Under the pieces are notes generated by a model, which was not told the origin of the DNA, did no database searches, and was given only the letters and a program-made list of their open reading frames with translations. This document shows, one piece after another, positions 7,577 through 16,429 of a stretch of DNA of 64,000 bases. The translations under genes were made by a program, and so were the position numbers. Source of the stretch: Candidatus Villigracilis affinis (GTDB lineage: Bacteria; Chloroflexota; Anaerolineae; Anaerolineales; Villigracilaceae); NCBI GenBank assembly GCA_016718275.1, contig JADKEA010000005.1, positions 62,001 to 126,000 on the forward strand. The letters are read 5' to 3'. The stretch's first letter is position 1. Each line of letters starts with the position of its first letter.

Positions 7577-8703
7577 TAGTCAAGCTCCTCGATGGTCATT
7601 CTCAGCCAGTTCAAAGCCAGGTTCATTGCCCATTTTGGCAAACTGCGCGGTGGACCGCCGTAGGTGATGCGGTGCGTTTTCTCGCCGCGCGGTGTGATCA
7701 TAGACATTTCAGCAGAGCGGTCTTCAGCGTAAACAGAGACTCCCAGTGCGATGTCTGCTTTTGAGTCGGTTCGGGCGGTGCGTAATGCTTCGAGGAGCTG
7801 ATCAGGATCGAGATTGGGTAAAGACGCGGTATGTGGAATTTTCCGCGCGAGAATCCCGTCGAGTCCCGATTCGATGGCGGTGAGGGTCCAGCCGCGCTTT
7901 GCGATCAAATCCAGTGTAACTTCTTCAAGTTTGTCTTCATCCACACCGAAGACAATTTTTCCGAGTCTTTCGCGAACCTGTGCTTCGATGACTGCGATCA
8001 TTGCATTTGCTTCATTTTCGTTTTTTGCCTTCGCGGCAATGCGCACATCTACAACGCCTGTGTGCGCAGCGAGTCCAACCGTGGGGTTGCTAAGTTTTTC
8101 GAGGTCGGCGATCTTTTCATCGATCATACCTTCACCGAGTCCCGCGCAATGCAGTACGCGCACCTTGATGATCTCGTTCAGATTAAATCTTTTTTGCAAA
8201 TAGGGAATCATGGATTCGTGCAATACATGTTCCATTTCACTTGGGACACCTGGCAGCGAGATGACCGCGTTGCGATTTGTTTCAACAATAAAGCATGGCG
8301 CAGTGCCAACGGGATTTTTGATACCGATCGCCCCTTTGGGTACGTACGCCTGCCGTTTTTGATTCTCAGACGGCGTGCGTCCATAGCGCCCAATGGTTTC
8401 AACCACCTGCTGCCACAAGTCTTCGCGAAATTCTGTTTCCACGCCCACGGCTTGTGCAACCGCTTCACGGGTCGGGTCATCGACGGTCGGCCCAAGTCCG
8501 CCTGTGGTGATGACAATATCCGCGCGTTCCATCGAATTATGGATCGCACTCGCGATACGGTCGGTGTTATCTCCGATGGTGATGGTGCGATACAGATCCA
8601 CGCCCATGCTTCGCAGTGTGCGCGCGATGTAGCGCGTGTTGGTATCCACGATCTCGCCGAGTAATATTTCCGTGCCGATGGTAATGATTTCTGCTGATGT
8701 CAT
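7576..8703 (-). CDS. cinA: CinA-like protein with degenerate C-terminal PncC domain
   Basis: 375 residues; CinA proteins are usually about 410-430. Residues 1-170 are the MoCF-binding/COG1058 domain with IITIGTEILLGEIVDTN at the start and TTGGLGPTVDDPT at 67-78. In characterised CinA proteins this domain cleaves ADP-ribose-type pyrophosphates. Residues 175-255 are the middle domain. The C-terminal nicotinamide-nucleotide amidohydrolase (PncC) domain normally carries AESCTGG with a catalytic Ser. Here the site reads AIESGLDG (residues 277-283 region) and the domain is about 40 residues short, so deamidase activity is probably lost. RBS is AGAG in front of ATG 8703. The next gene, the M14 peptidase, overlaps by one base. 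Confidence 0.85.
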   Translation of the reverse strand: MTSAEIITIGTEILLGEIVDTNTRYIARTLRSMGVDLYRTITIGDNTDRIASAIHNSMERADIVITTGGLGPTVDDPTREAVAQAVGVETEFREDLWQQVVETIGRYGRTPSENQKRQAYVPKGAIGIKNPVGTAPCFIVETNRNAVISLPGVPSEMEHVLHESMIPYLQKRFNLNEIIKVRVLHCAGLGEGMIDEKIADLEKLSNPTVGLAAHTGVVDVRIAAKAKNENEANAMIAVIEAQVRERLGKIVFGVDEDKLEEVTLDLIAKRGWTLTAIESGLDGILARKIPHTASLPNLDPDQLLEALRTARTDSKADIALGVSVYAEDRSAEMSMITPRGEKTHRITYGGPPRSLPKWAMNLALNWLRMTIEELD

Positions 8704-8760
8704 ATGCTCTCTTCTTGACCACTGATGAACACAAATAAATCACGTTCATTCACGATTGAT

Positions 8761-9915
8761 TTACACTACATTGTACTCTTGAATTAATCTGCCTTCTTCG
8801 AAGCGTTTCAGGTCCAGCATCGAAACATCCACGCTTGAAAATTTTCCGTCCAGAATAAACTCGCTCATCAATTTGCCCGAGATCGGTCCATGCATAAAAC
8901 CGTGCCCTGAAAACCCCGTGCAAAGAAAAAATCCATTCACATCGGTTTTACCGTAGATCGGGTGCGCATCGGGGGTTACTTCATACAATCCTGCCCAGTG
9001 CGAAGCGCGGCTTGCTTTCTCCATCAATGGCATGCGCTCGATCGCGGCCTCCAAATTTACCATCTCAAAATCATCGTCCACATTCTGGTCAAAGCCTGGC
9101 TTTTCATCCTGGTTGCTCATGCCCACCAGCAGCCCTTCGCCTTCGCGGTGAAAATAAAGTGATTTCGCAAAATCGATCACGAACGGAAAATCAACGGGCA
9201 CTTCCTTCAACGGATTTGTCGTAAACATCTGCCTGCGGAGGGGGATAAGCGGGATGTCGATGCCTGCCATTTTTCCAACCTGCCCGGACCAGGGTCCTGC
9301 CGCGTTCAGGATCATTCGCGTCTTGATTCCGCCGAGGCTTGTTCGCACCTCTTCAATATTCCCGCCGCTGACAGTGACTCCAGTCACCTCCACGCCCGAG
9401 ATAGCCTTCACACCCATTTTTTGCGCCGCATTGATATATCCCATTACCACGCCGTTCGGGTCAACCGTGCCGTCTTTCTGGTTGAATGTCCCTGCAATTG
9501 CGTCATCGAACTTCATCAATGGCAGCCGAGTGCGGACTTCATCTCCGCTCAGTAATTGGGTTGGAATACCGAGTCTATTTTGCAGGGCCACGTTGTGCTT
9601 GAATTCAGCGAGGTCCTTTTCATTCGTCGCCACGAGAAGGTATCCGCACTGACGATAATTCACCTCCTGTCCGATCTCCTGCTTGAAACGCTCGATCATG
9701 GGCAGGCTTGCGATCGAAAGTCTAACGTTGACTTCTGTCGAAAATTGATAACGCACCCCGCCTGCGCATCTGCCTGTGGCACCCTGCCCAAAGAAGTTTT
9801 CCTTTTCGAGTAGGACGATGTTTTTGAATCCACGCTGGGCAAGGTGATAAGCCGCACTGGCTCCCATCACGCCGCCGCCGATGATGACAATATCTGCTAA
9901 GTTTGGTAGGCTCAT
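8761..9915 (-). CDS. FAD-dependent amine/amino-acid oxidoreductase (DadA/SoxB-like)
   Basis: 384 residues. The N-terminal dinucleotide-binding fold is IVIIGGGVMGASAAYHL (GxGxxG, residues 10-26). A second FAD motif, GATGRCAGGVR, follows at about 46-56. The C-terminal half has LYEVTPDAHPIYG and GFFLCTGFSGHGFMHGP, typical of the DAO family (sarcosine oxidase beta subunit, D-amino-acid dehydrogenase, glycine oxidase). It oxidises a C-N bond of an amino acid or N-methylated amine; the exact substrate is not readable from sequence. No partner subunits are adjacent. It lies directly downstream of the branched-chain amino-acid transporter operon on the same strand but behind a terminator hairpin, so a link with amino-acid catabolism is plausible. 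Confidence 0.82.
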   Translation of the reverse strand: MSLPNLADIVIIGGGVMGASAAYHLAQRGFKNIVLLEKENFFGQGATGRCAGGVRYQFSTEVNVRLSIASLPMIERFKQEIGQEVNYRQCGYLLVATNEKDLAEFKHNVALQNRLGIPTQLLSGDEVRTRLPLMKFDDAIAGTFNQKDGTVDPNGVVMGYINAAQKMGVKAISGVEVTGVTVSGGNIEEVRTSLGGIKTRMILNAAGPWSGQVGKMAGIDIPLIPLRRQMFTTNPLKEVPVDFPFVIDFAKSLYFHREGEGLLVGMSNQDEKPGFDQNVDDDFEMVNLEAAIERMPLMEKASRASHWAGLYEVTPDAHPIYGKTDVNGFFLCTGFSGHGFMHGPISGKLMSEFILDGKFSSVDVSMLDLKRFEEGRLIQEYNVV

Positions 9916-9933
9916 GGTTCTCTTTGATTTCGA

Positions 9934-9973
9934 AAAGACCCGCTTTCACGCCACTGGCGGAAAACGGGTCTTT
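9934..9973 (-). terminator. Terminator of the liv operon
   Basis: AAAGACCCG at 9934-9942 pairs with CGGGTCTTT at 9965-9973, with an inner CGCC/GGCG stem. On the minus strand the outer stem ends in TCTTTTCG. It lies about 20 bp after the livF stop codon. Confidence 0.55.
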
Positions 9974-9994
9974 GACAGTTTCTGTCTTCTTGCT

Positions 9995-10702
9995 TTATTC
10001 CACGCCGAGGTAGGTCTTTTGAACTTCCTCGTTCTTCATTAACTTCTTGGCGTCGTCTGCCAGTACGATCTCGCCGGTCTGCAGCACATACCCGCGATGC
10101 GCAATGGAGAGAGCCATCAGGGCGTTTTGCTCCACGAGCAGGATCGTTGTCCCGTCCTCATTGAGCTTCTTGATGATGTCGAAGATTAACTCCACCAGAA
10201 GGGGCGCCAAACCCATCGAGGGCTCATCCAGCAGGAGGATCTTGGGTTTGGCCATTAACGCGCGTCCCATGGCAAGCATTTGTTGTTCACCGCCTGAGAG
10301 TGTGCCGCCTTTTTGCGTGATGCGTTCTCTGAGGCGCGGGAAGAGCGTTAAAACATGTTCGAGGTCATCTTTGAAGGATGTAATATCCTTGCGGGCATAG
10401 GCACCCATTTCAAGATTTTCCATCACTGTCATGCGCGGGAAGATCATGCGGCCTTCAGGGCTCTGGGCTACGCCAAGGGTTGCAACTTCATGGGCGGGAA
10501 GTTTGTGTAATTCAATGCCGTCTAATACAACTGAACCTGTCCGTGGCTTGTTGAGTCCTTGAATGGTGCGCAGGGTGGTGCTCTTACCTGCGCCGTTGGA
10601 GCCGATCAGCGTGACGATCTCGCCATCATTAACCGTAAGGGAAATCCCTTTCAAGGCGTGGATGTTGCCGTAATAAGTGTGGACATCTTTTAATTCAAGC
10701 AT
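9995..10702 (-). CDS. livF: Branched-chain amino-acid ABC transporter ATPase LivF
   Basis: 235 residues, the normal LivF length. Walker A is GSNGAGKST (about residues 34-42), the Q-loop region follows, the signature is LSGGEQQML, and Walker B is ILLLDEPSMGLAP. The ending with VLQTGEIVLADDA is typical of LivF rather than LivG. It powers uptake of branched-chain or related amino acids together with LivG and the LivH/LivM permeases encoded upstream. Start ATG 10702 has a GAGG site and lies 14 bp after livG. Confidence 0.95.
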   Translation of the reverse strand: MLELKDVHTYYGNIHALKGISLTVNDGEIVTLIGSNGAGKSTTLRTIQGLNKPRTGSVVLDGIELHKLPAHEVATLGVAQSPEGRMIFPRMTVMENLEMGAYARKDITSFKDDLEHVLTLFPRLRERITQKGGTLSGGEQQMLAMGRALMAKPKILLLDEPSMGLAPLLVELIFDIIKKLNEDGTTILLVEQNALMALSIAHRGYVLQTGEIVLADDAKKLMKNEEVQKTYLGVE

Positions 10703-10716
10703 ATTGTTCCTCGCCT

Positions 10717-11493
10717 TTATTTGGTGGCAGTGCCTTTACCGAGATAGGCTTCGATTACCCGTTCATTCTTCTGAACTTCAGAGGGTGAACCTTCCGCGAT
10801 CTTCTCGCCATAATCCAAAACAGAGACGCGGTCTGAAATTGCCATCACAACGCGCATGTGGTGTTCAATTAATAGGATGGTCAGGTCAAGTTCCCGTCGT
10901 AGCCGCTGAATGAAATTGGTCAGGTCGATGGTTTCGTTCGGGTTCATACCTGCGGTCGGTTCATCCAAAAGCAAGAGTTTTGGCTTCGATGCGAGCGCGC
11001 GGGCGATCTCCAAACGACGCTGAAGACCATAAGATAGGTTCTTGGCGGTCACTTCGGCGTCATCGCGGCGCAGCCCCACGAATTCAAGCATGTCCAGGGC
11101 GCGTGCACGAGCATCCGCTTCTTCCTTCATGGTGGCGGCGGTATGGAATACCTGTCCGATCAAGTTGGAAGTCAGGCGGCAATGCTGGCCTACCAATACA
11201 TTTTCAATGGCAGACATATTTGCGAAAAGGCGAATGTTCTGAAAGGTACGTGCGATACCAAGAGCAGTGATATCGAATGGGCGCAGCCCGGAAAGGTCTT
11301 TTCCATCGAATTTCATGTCACCGCTGGTTGGGGTGTATACGCGGGTGATCGTGTTGAAGAAGGTTGTCTTGCCTGCACCATTTGGGCCGATAAGGCTGGC
11401 GATCATGCCTTTTTCAATGTTGAAATCAACCTTGTTGACGGCGGTCAGACCGCCAAATGTCATGGTAATTGCTTTTGCTTCGAAGAGAGTCAT
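10717..11493 (-). CDS. livG: Branched-chain amino-acid ABC transporter ATPase LivG
   Basis: 258 residues. Walker A is GPNGAGKTT, followed by FNTITRVYTPTSG. The IARTFQNIRLF sequence is a hallmark of LivG. The signature is LSYGLQRRLEIARAL and Walker B is LLLLDEPTAGMNP. A strong AGGAG precedes ATG 11493. It is the second ATPase of the transporter and is separated from livM by 9 bp, so the two are co-transcribed. Confidence 0.95.
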   Translation of the reverse strand: MTLFEAKAITMTFGGLTAVNKVDFNIEKGMIASLIGPNGAGKTTFFNTITRVYTPTSGDMKFDGKDLSGLRPFDITALGIARTFQNIRLFANMSAIENVLVGQHCRLTSNLIGQVFHTAATMKEEADARARALDMLEFVGLRRDDAEVTAKNLSYGLQRRLEIARALASKPKLLLLDEPTAGMNPNETIDLTNFIQRLRRELDLTILLIEHHMRVVMAISDRVSVLDYGEKIAEGSPSEVQKNERVIEAYLGKGTATK

Positions 11494-11502
11494 GTTCGTC
11501 TC

Positions 11503-13077
11503 CTATCCTTTTTTCGCTTTTTTAGACTTAGGAGTCTCGTCTTCAATGGGAGGCGTCTCATTCGAATGCAATTCTGCACGCACTTGGGCATTGGGGATCA
11601 ATCCTTCCGGTCGAACCGCCATCATAATGACCAGGGTCAAACCGAAAAAGAGGAAGCGGTAAAGGATCGGGTTTGCATTGTCGCTTACCGCTCGTTGTAC
11701 AACAGGGTCACTGATGGATGGGAGCACAGTGTGGGTCAGGAGTGAGGAGAGGAAATCTTTCAAAGCAGGCAGGAAGAGACGATCCGCTGTCATAATGACC
11801 AAACCGCCCACGATCACGCCGTTGATATTACCGATACCACCCAAGATCACAACGCAGAGGATGATGATGGATGCGCTGAAATCGAACACACTCGGGAAAA
11901 TACCCGCGATATAAGCTGCATAAAATGCACCTGCAAAACCAGAGAAAGTTGCACCCATGGCGAAAGCGGCCAGTTTTGTGGTGACGGGGTTGATTCCCAT
12001 TTGAGCAGCGGCGAGTTCATCTTCGCGAATGGCCATCCATGCACGGCCGAGGCGGCTATCGCGCAGACGGCGGATGATGAACACAGAGAGCAAAATGATC
12101 ATGATGATCAGGAAGTACCACGGAATCGGATTGCTGGATTGGAACTCGTAGTTAATAAACGGGATGACCGGGCGACCGATAGGGCTGATTCCTTTTTCAC
12201 CGGCGGTCAGGTCTTCGTGTTCAACAAATGTGATACACGCCATGGTTGTTTCAGCGCCAAAAAGCCTGATCAAACCGGGTAATATCCAGCAAGTAAAAGG
12301 TTCCTTAATGGTTACATCAATCAGATTCCTGAAAAGTACGGGAACGATTTCACCGAACCCCAGCGTAACGATTGCAAGATAATCGCCTCTTAGCGGCAGG
12401 GTGGGGGCGCCGAGCATAAATCCCCAAAGGGCGGCCATTGCGGCAGCGATCCAGATTACCAGCCAAAAGTTCATGAAAATGCCGTGCTGCGGGGATGATA
12501 ATATGCCAGTTGTGTATGCGCCGATGGCAAAGAAGGCTGCATAACCAAGATCCAGCAACCCTGCATATCCGACTACGATGTTGAGCCCCAAACCTAGAAT
12601 AACGAAGATCAGAGCGAAGATAATCTGGGCTGTCCAGCGCAAGGCGGTCAATTTATCAACGAAAGGGAATGCCACGATCAAAGCTGCCAGAAGAATCATA
12701 CGGGCAGTCTGTTCCTGCTTTTCAGGTAAACCACGAAGAGCAGCTAGCAATGTTGTAAAAAGTACGGTTCCCAAGAAGCCGATCAAGTTGCCATACAAAA
12801 CAGTATTTTCGGCGGCGGGACGTTTCCCGATGGCTTCCTGAACGAAATTATTTTGATAGAGACTCAACCCGACTAGGAGAACGGCAGCAGTCAATGCGGA
12901 TGGGAGAACAGCCAGAGCTATTTTGAGCGGATCCTTGCGCTCAAACCTTCCAGCCATTCCCATTCCAAGGCCAACGCCCATCAAACAGCCAATGACTGTT
13001 ACGGACCAGCCGCCGAATAGAAAGGTGAGCAGACCGCCTATAATGCCAAAAGTGATACCTGATCTGATATTTTTCAT
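11503..13077 (-). CDS. livM: Branched-chain amino-acid ABC transporter permease LivM (long form)
   Basis: 524 residues; typical LivM proteins are about 320-460. The first roughly 150 residues form extra hydrophobic helices ahead of the canonical core, which starts near LGLGLNIVVGYAGLLDLGYAAF. The EAA-like cytoplasmic loop RDSRLGRAWMAIREDELAAAQMGIN contacts the ATPases. The C-terminus is a charged tail rich in Lys/Glu. It forms the membrane channel with LivH. An insertion between two core helices (TTMACITFVEHEDLTAGEKG) carries a periplasmic-looking loop. RBS AGAGG is close to ATG 13077, 8 bp after livH. Confidence 0.93.
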   Translation of the reverse strand: MKNIRSGITFGIIGGLLTFLFGGWSVTVIGCLMGVGLGMGMAGRFERKDPLKIALAVLPSALTAAVLLVGLSLYQNNFVQEAIGKRPAAENTVLYGNLIGFLGTVLFTTLLAALRGLPEKQEQTARMILLAALIVAFPFVDKLTALRWTAQIIFALIFVILGLGLNIVVGYAGLLDLGYAAFFAIGAYTTGILSSPQHGIFMNFWLVIWIAAAMAALWGFMLGAPTLPLRGDYLAIVTLGFGEIVPVLFRNLIDVTIKEPFTCWILPGLIRLFGAETTMACITFVEHEDLTAGEKGISPIGRPVIPFINYEFQSSNPIPWYFLIIMIILLSVFIIRRLRDSRLGRAWMAIREDELAAAQMGINPVTTKLAAFAMGATFSGFAGAFYAAYIAGIFPSVFDFSASIIILCVVILGGIGNINGVIVGGLVIMTADRLFLPALKDFLSSLLTHTVLPSISDPVVQRAVSDNANPILYRFLFFGLTLVIMMAVRPEGLIPNAQVRAELHSNETPPIEDETPKSKKAKKG

Positions 13078-13085
13078 GGGGCCTC

Positions 13086-14201
13086 TTAGGCTTTTTGGCC
13101 CGTCTGTTCACCAAGTAAGCCGGTGGGACGGAAGAGCAGGATGAGAACAAGTGTTGCAAAGACCAATGCGTTTGTCCAGCGGGCGTTAAGATACCCGTCG
13201 CTGAATGATGCCAATAAACCGATTAGGAATCCCCCGAGCATGGCACCGGTGATGTTCCCGATACCGCCGAGCACGGCTGCTGTGAATGACTGCAAACCTG
13301 CGCGGAAACCCATGAACCACCAGGCTGTATTGTTGTACAAACCTGCCATCAAACCTGCTGCACCCGCAAGGCCGCCGCCGATAAGGAAAGTGGCTGTAAT
13401 TACCCAGTCAATATCAATTCCAAGCATTTTTGCAGCGTCACGGTTTTGTGCAGTGGCGCGCATGGCTTTGCCAAGACGTGTGCGTTGAACAAACAAATAA
13501 AGGCCGGTCATTAAAGTAACGGCTAGAATGATAACGAGCAGATCTTTGATTGTCAGTCGAAGCGCCAGCCCGCTGGAAGCCAGTAAATTGACGTCCCAGC
13601 CCATACTGGTGAAGAGGACACCGAGCATATCTGGAAACACTTTTTGTGAGGCGCCACCGGTTGTACCGAAGGAGGGAACCAGCCAAGCCTGTGCTGCCCA
13701 CATGAGGCCGACATTTTCAATGATGAAAGACATGCCAATTGCGGAGATTAGGGGGGCCAGGCGTGGGGCGTTGCGGAGGCGTTTGTATGCGAGCCGCTCA
13801 ATTGTCGCATTAAGAACTGCACAAACCACAATTGCTATAACCAAAGCAAGAATAAGGCCAAATACGATTTTCCCAGGATCTTTACTTTCCAGAGTGCCTG
13901 TTACGGAAAGGACTGTCAGGGAGGTGAACACACCCACCATATAAACATCACCATGGGCAAAGTTGATCAACTCGATAATGCCGTAAACCATGGTATAGCC
14001 CAAGGCGATAATGGCAATGATCGCGCCATTGGAAATTCCGATGATAAAAAATTGAACCAATTGAAGCGGGTTGGCTTTGACGGATTCGACGATCACTGGA
14101 ATATCAAGACCCACGATAGGCCCGATAAGTAACACGATGTATAAAACTGCTGAGGCGATGGCGAAGCGCCTCAAGTTAAATTTCTTCTTGGTGTTTTCCA
14201 T
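13086..14201 (-). CDS. livH: Branched-chain amino-acid ABC transporter permease LivH
   Basis: 371 residues from ATG 14201, chosen because GAGGAGCACC lies directly before it. An in-frame ATG at 14252 sits inside the intergenic hairpin and is unlikely. The core reads GISNGAIIAIIALGYTMVYGIIELINFAHGDVYMVG, the standard LivH opening. The EAA-like loop RLGKAMRATAQNRDAAKMLGID contacts the ATPases. About eight transmembrane segments are predicted. It pairs with LivM. Its gene is separated from livJ by a strong hairpin that probably lowers its expression relative to the binding protein. Confidence 0.94.
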   Translation of the reverse strand: MENTKKKFNLRRFAIASAVLYIVLLIGPIVGLDIPVIVESVKANPLQLVQFFIIGISNGAIIAIIALGYTMVYGIIELINFAHGDVYMVGVFTSLTVLSVTGTLESKDPGKIVFGLILALVIAIVVCAVLNATIERLAYKRLRNAPRLAPLISAIGMSFIIENVGLMWAAQAWLVPSFGTTGGASQKVFPDMLGVLFTSMGWDVNLLASSGLALRLTIKDLLVIILAVTLMTGLYLFVQRTRLGKAMRATAQNRDAAKMLGIDIDWVITATFLIGGGLAGAAGLMAGLYNNTAWWFMGFRAGLQSFTAAVLGGIGNITGAMLGGFLIGLLASFSDGYLNARWTNALVFATLVLILLFRPTGLLGEQTGQKA

Positions 14202-14235
14202 GGTGCTCCTCTTTTCCTGCTTGTCAAAAAGGATG

Positions 14236-14261
14236 GGGGGCGGCATTTTCATGCCGCCCCC
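14236..14261 (-). terminator. Intercistronic hairpin between livJ and livH
   Basis: Perfect 11-bp stem, GGGGGCGGCAT at 14236-14246 and ATGCCGCCCCC at 14251-14261, with a 4-nt loop. On the minus strand it is followed by ATCCTTTTTG, which looks like an intrinsic terminator. Located 18 bp after the livJ stop and upstream of livH, it should give partial termination or 3'-end protection of livJ mRNA. Confidence 0.75.
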
Positions 14262-14278
14262 GAACGTGCGAGAGTTTT

Positions 14279-15610
14279 TTACTTAAAGGTGCCGACGGCT
14301 TCGTACTTGCCACCCTTGACGACATAGAAGGTCATGTCGGTCAGGCTGGTGTCGCCGTTCGCATCGAACGACCAAGTGCCGAGAGCGCCATCAAAATCTT
14401 TGATCGCGAACACTGCGGCATTGATTGTAGCGCGGTCGGTGGGGTCGCCACCAGCGGCGCAGACATCTTCGATCGCGCGGAGAGCAACACTCATGGTCTC
14501 ATAACCATAGACGGAGTAAGGCTCGGTCAAAGGACCATACTTGGCTTCGTAGTCAGTGACGAACTGCTGACCAGAGGCGGGGAGTTCAGCGAAAGGAACA
14601 CCAGCCACAGAAGCGTAAGCACCTTCAGCGACATCAGCGCCAGCGCCATCAATGAAGGCCTGAGTCTGGATGCCATCGGGACCAACGAATTTGACGGTCT
14701 CGTTATCGCCCATGATCGCGACCTTGTCCTTCAAGAGCTGGGAGGCATTGCTGTCAACGACCATACCAACGTAAATGGCATCCGGAGCGGCGCCACCGTT
14801 GCTGGTGGAGATCTTGGTCATCAGAGCTTTGTAGTCAGCGGCCTTCGGGTCGATGCCTTCGTGGCCTACAACTGTCAAACCAATTTCAGCGGCGGTTGCT
14901 TCGAACACATCAGCAACACCCTTACCGTAAAGTTGTTGGTCATCAAGGATATAAACAGTGGTGGCGCCGAGAGACTTCACGAAGTTCGCGGCAACTTTAC
15001 CCTGAATATCATCGGCGGCAACTACGCGGGTGTAGGAGCGGGTACCGGTGGGGTAGTAGGAGTCGGTAACACCGGGGAGATCCTTGTCAGCCTTGGTCAA
15101 GCCAGGGTTGGTGTTGGCGGGGGAGATCATGGCCAAAGGACCAGCCTGATTCAAAATCGGAATGGACAACTTGGCGGCGCCAGAGTTGAATGTTCCGAGG
15201 TAAGCGATGATTGAAGGATCAGCAGCGGCTTTGTTGGCGTTTTCAGTTTCAACTGCGGGATCCCACTGGCCGAGGGCGGCGGAGGCATCATCCCAGGCTT
15301 CGTATTCGATGTCATAGGAGCCACCGCAAACCTTGTAGTCAACCTGTTCGAGGCGCAACTGCATGGCGTTAACGATGGTTTGGGTTTGGGTCAGGGAAGA
15401 ACCGGTCATGGGCAAGCTGGAGACGATCTTCAGGGTTCCCATGGCTTCGGCAGGAGCCTCAGTGGCAGCGGGCTCTTCGGCGGGGGCTTCGGTCATTGCC
15501 GGTTCTTCGGCGGGGGCTTCGGTAGCAACAGGAGTTCCACCACCACAGGCTACGAGTACCATGCTGGCGAGAACCAACACGGAAAGTAAAGCGAGCAAAC
15601 GCTTATTCAT
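14279..15610 (-). CDS. livJ: Branched-chain amino-acid ABC transporter substrate-binding lipoprotein
   Basis: 443 residues. The lipoprotein signal peptide ends SMVLVAC (Cys22). Residues about 26-57 form a repetitive Glu/Pro/Ala linker with repeated TEAPAEEPA units that holds the binding domain away from the membrane. The rest is a periplasmic-binding fold type I domain, opening with TLKIVSSLPMTGSSL and continuing with YLGTFNSGAAKLSIPILNQAG, which is typical of LivJ/LivK/AmiC-type receptors. Ligand specificity (Leu/Ile/Val or another amino acid or amide) cannot be read directly. GGAGGAG precedes the ATG. It is the first gene of the liv operon, the usual place for the most abundant component. 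Confidence 0.93.
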   Translation of the reverse strand: MNKRLLALLSVLVLASMVLVACGGGTPVATEAPAEEPAMTEAPAEEPAATEAPAEAMGTLKIVSSLPMTGSSLTQTQTIVNAMQLRLEQVDYKVCGGSYDIEYEAWDDASAALGQWDPAVETENANKAAADPSIIAYLGTFNSGAAKLSIPILNQAGPLAMISPANTNPGLTKADKDLPGVTDSYYPTGTRSYTRVVAADDIQGKVAANFVKSLGATTVYILDDQQLYGKGVADVFEATAAEIGLTVVGHEGIDPKAADYKALMTKISTSNGGAAPDAIYVGMVVDSNASQLLKDKVAIMGDNETVKFVGPDGIQTQAFIDGAGADVAEGAYASVAGVPFAELPASGQQFVTDYEAKYGPLTEPYSVYGYETMSVALRAIEDVCAAGGDPTDRATINAAVFAIKDFDGALGTWSFDANGDTSLTDMTFYVVKGGKYEAVGTFK

Positions 15611-15818
15611 TTTTCTTACTCCTCCAAAATATGTTAGGTGAATTCGACGTCCCGCAAAATTCTGCGGGGTTACAAAAAAGAGCGGACAATGCTTACGATG
15701 TCAGCCTCACCTCCTTTGGGTGAAATACTTCCTTGTGTTTAAAATAAAACACGAAAACCATAAAATGGATTTTCGCAGCCTACTCTAAACTGGCAAGCCT
15801 TCATTTTATTAAACGGCA

Positions 15819-15847
15819 ATGATAAGGGGGTTTTTGTCTAAGGTCAA
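15819..15847 (-). promoter_or_regulatory. Sigma-70-type promoter of the liv operon
   Basis: On the minus strand, TTGACC (15842-15847) and TATCAT (15819-15824) are separated by exactly 17 bp. The predicted start near 15812 leaves a leader of about 200 nt before livJ. The -10 is identical to that in front of the RNase P RNA gene. Confidence 0.7.
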
Positions 15848-15858
15848 GAGTTTGTTTT

Positions 15859-16350
15859 CTATTTTTTGTCGTGTGGTTTATACAACAACTGTTCGCGGAT
15901 ACGCAAATCAGTATTGCGAATTTTCATTGCAAGGTCAGCGGCCAAATTGTACATTAAACGATACCCTAATTGTGGGTAAGTCTCACATAACATAATGAGT
16001 TTGTCACGTTGTATGACAAGCAGGCGGGTATCTTTTTGCGCCGCTCTGGCAGATGCGGAGCGCAGACCTTCATCCACAAGGGCGACCTCGCCAAAGGATT
16101 GCCCTCGGCGAAGGCGTGCAACGGCTGTTTCCTTTTTATCAGATTCCCCGGTTGCGCCGCGGTTGATCAAAATATCAACTTCACCTTGCGCGATCACATA
16201 TAACTCTTTGCTGCTGCTGTTTTCCTGAAAGATCAGGTCGCCGGCATTGAAAACAACTTCCTGGCAGAGATTCGCAACCAGCTCGAGTTGAGTAGGTGTG
16301 AATTGATAGAAGATATCGCCTTGCTTGAGGAAGTTGACCATGCTGTTCAT
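15859..16350 (-). CDS. Cyclic-nucleotide-binding (cNMP) domain protein
   Basis: About 163 residues from ATG 16350; alternatives are 16368 and 16341, and none has a clear ribosome-binding site. The single recognisable domain is the CRP/FNR-type cNMP-binding beta-barrel: VVFNAGDLIFQENSSSKELYVIAQGEVDIL, then RGQSFGEVALVDEGLRSASARAAQKD, which is the phosphate-binding cassette (GE..L....RSA). There is no C-terminal helix-turn-helix, so it is not a transcription factor of the CRP type. It may be a stand-alone nucleotide sensor or partner protein. It lies 60 bp downstream of the M23 peptidase gene on the same strand. Confidence 0.8.
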   Translation of the reverse strand: MNSMVNFLKQGDIFYQFTPTQLELVANLCQEVVFNAGDLIFQENSSSKELYVIAQGEVDILINRGATGESDKKETAVARLRRGQSFGEVALVDEGLRSASARAAQKDTRLLVIQRDKLIMLCETYPQLGYRLMYNLAADLAMKIRNTDLRIREQLLYKPHDKK

Positions 16351-16429
16351 AGGGCGAGAGTCTAGCATAAATAAAGGCGATGTGCAACCGCTTTTTTCTG
16401 CAGAGACAGGCTCGATTAACGCTTCCTGC

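Noticed and set aside
14202..14252. Upstream ATG giving livH 17 extra residues
   Set aside because: The extra codons fall in the intercistronic hairpin and the downstream ATG has a much better ribosome-binding site.
15363..15641. Ala/Gly/Ser-rich repeat-like frames opposite livJ
   Set aside because: They are the antisense of the TEAPAEEPA linker of the binding protein; no ribosome-binding site.
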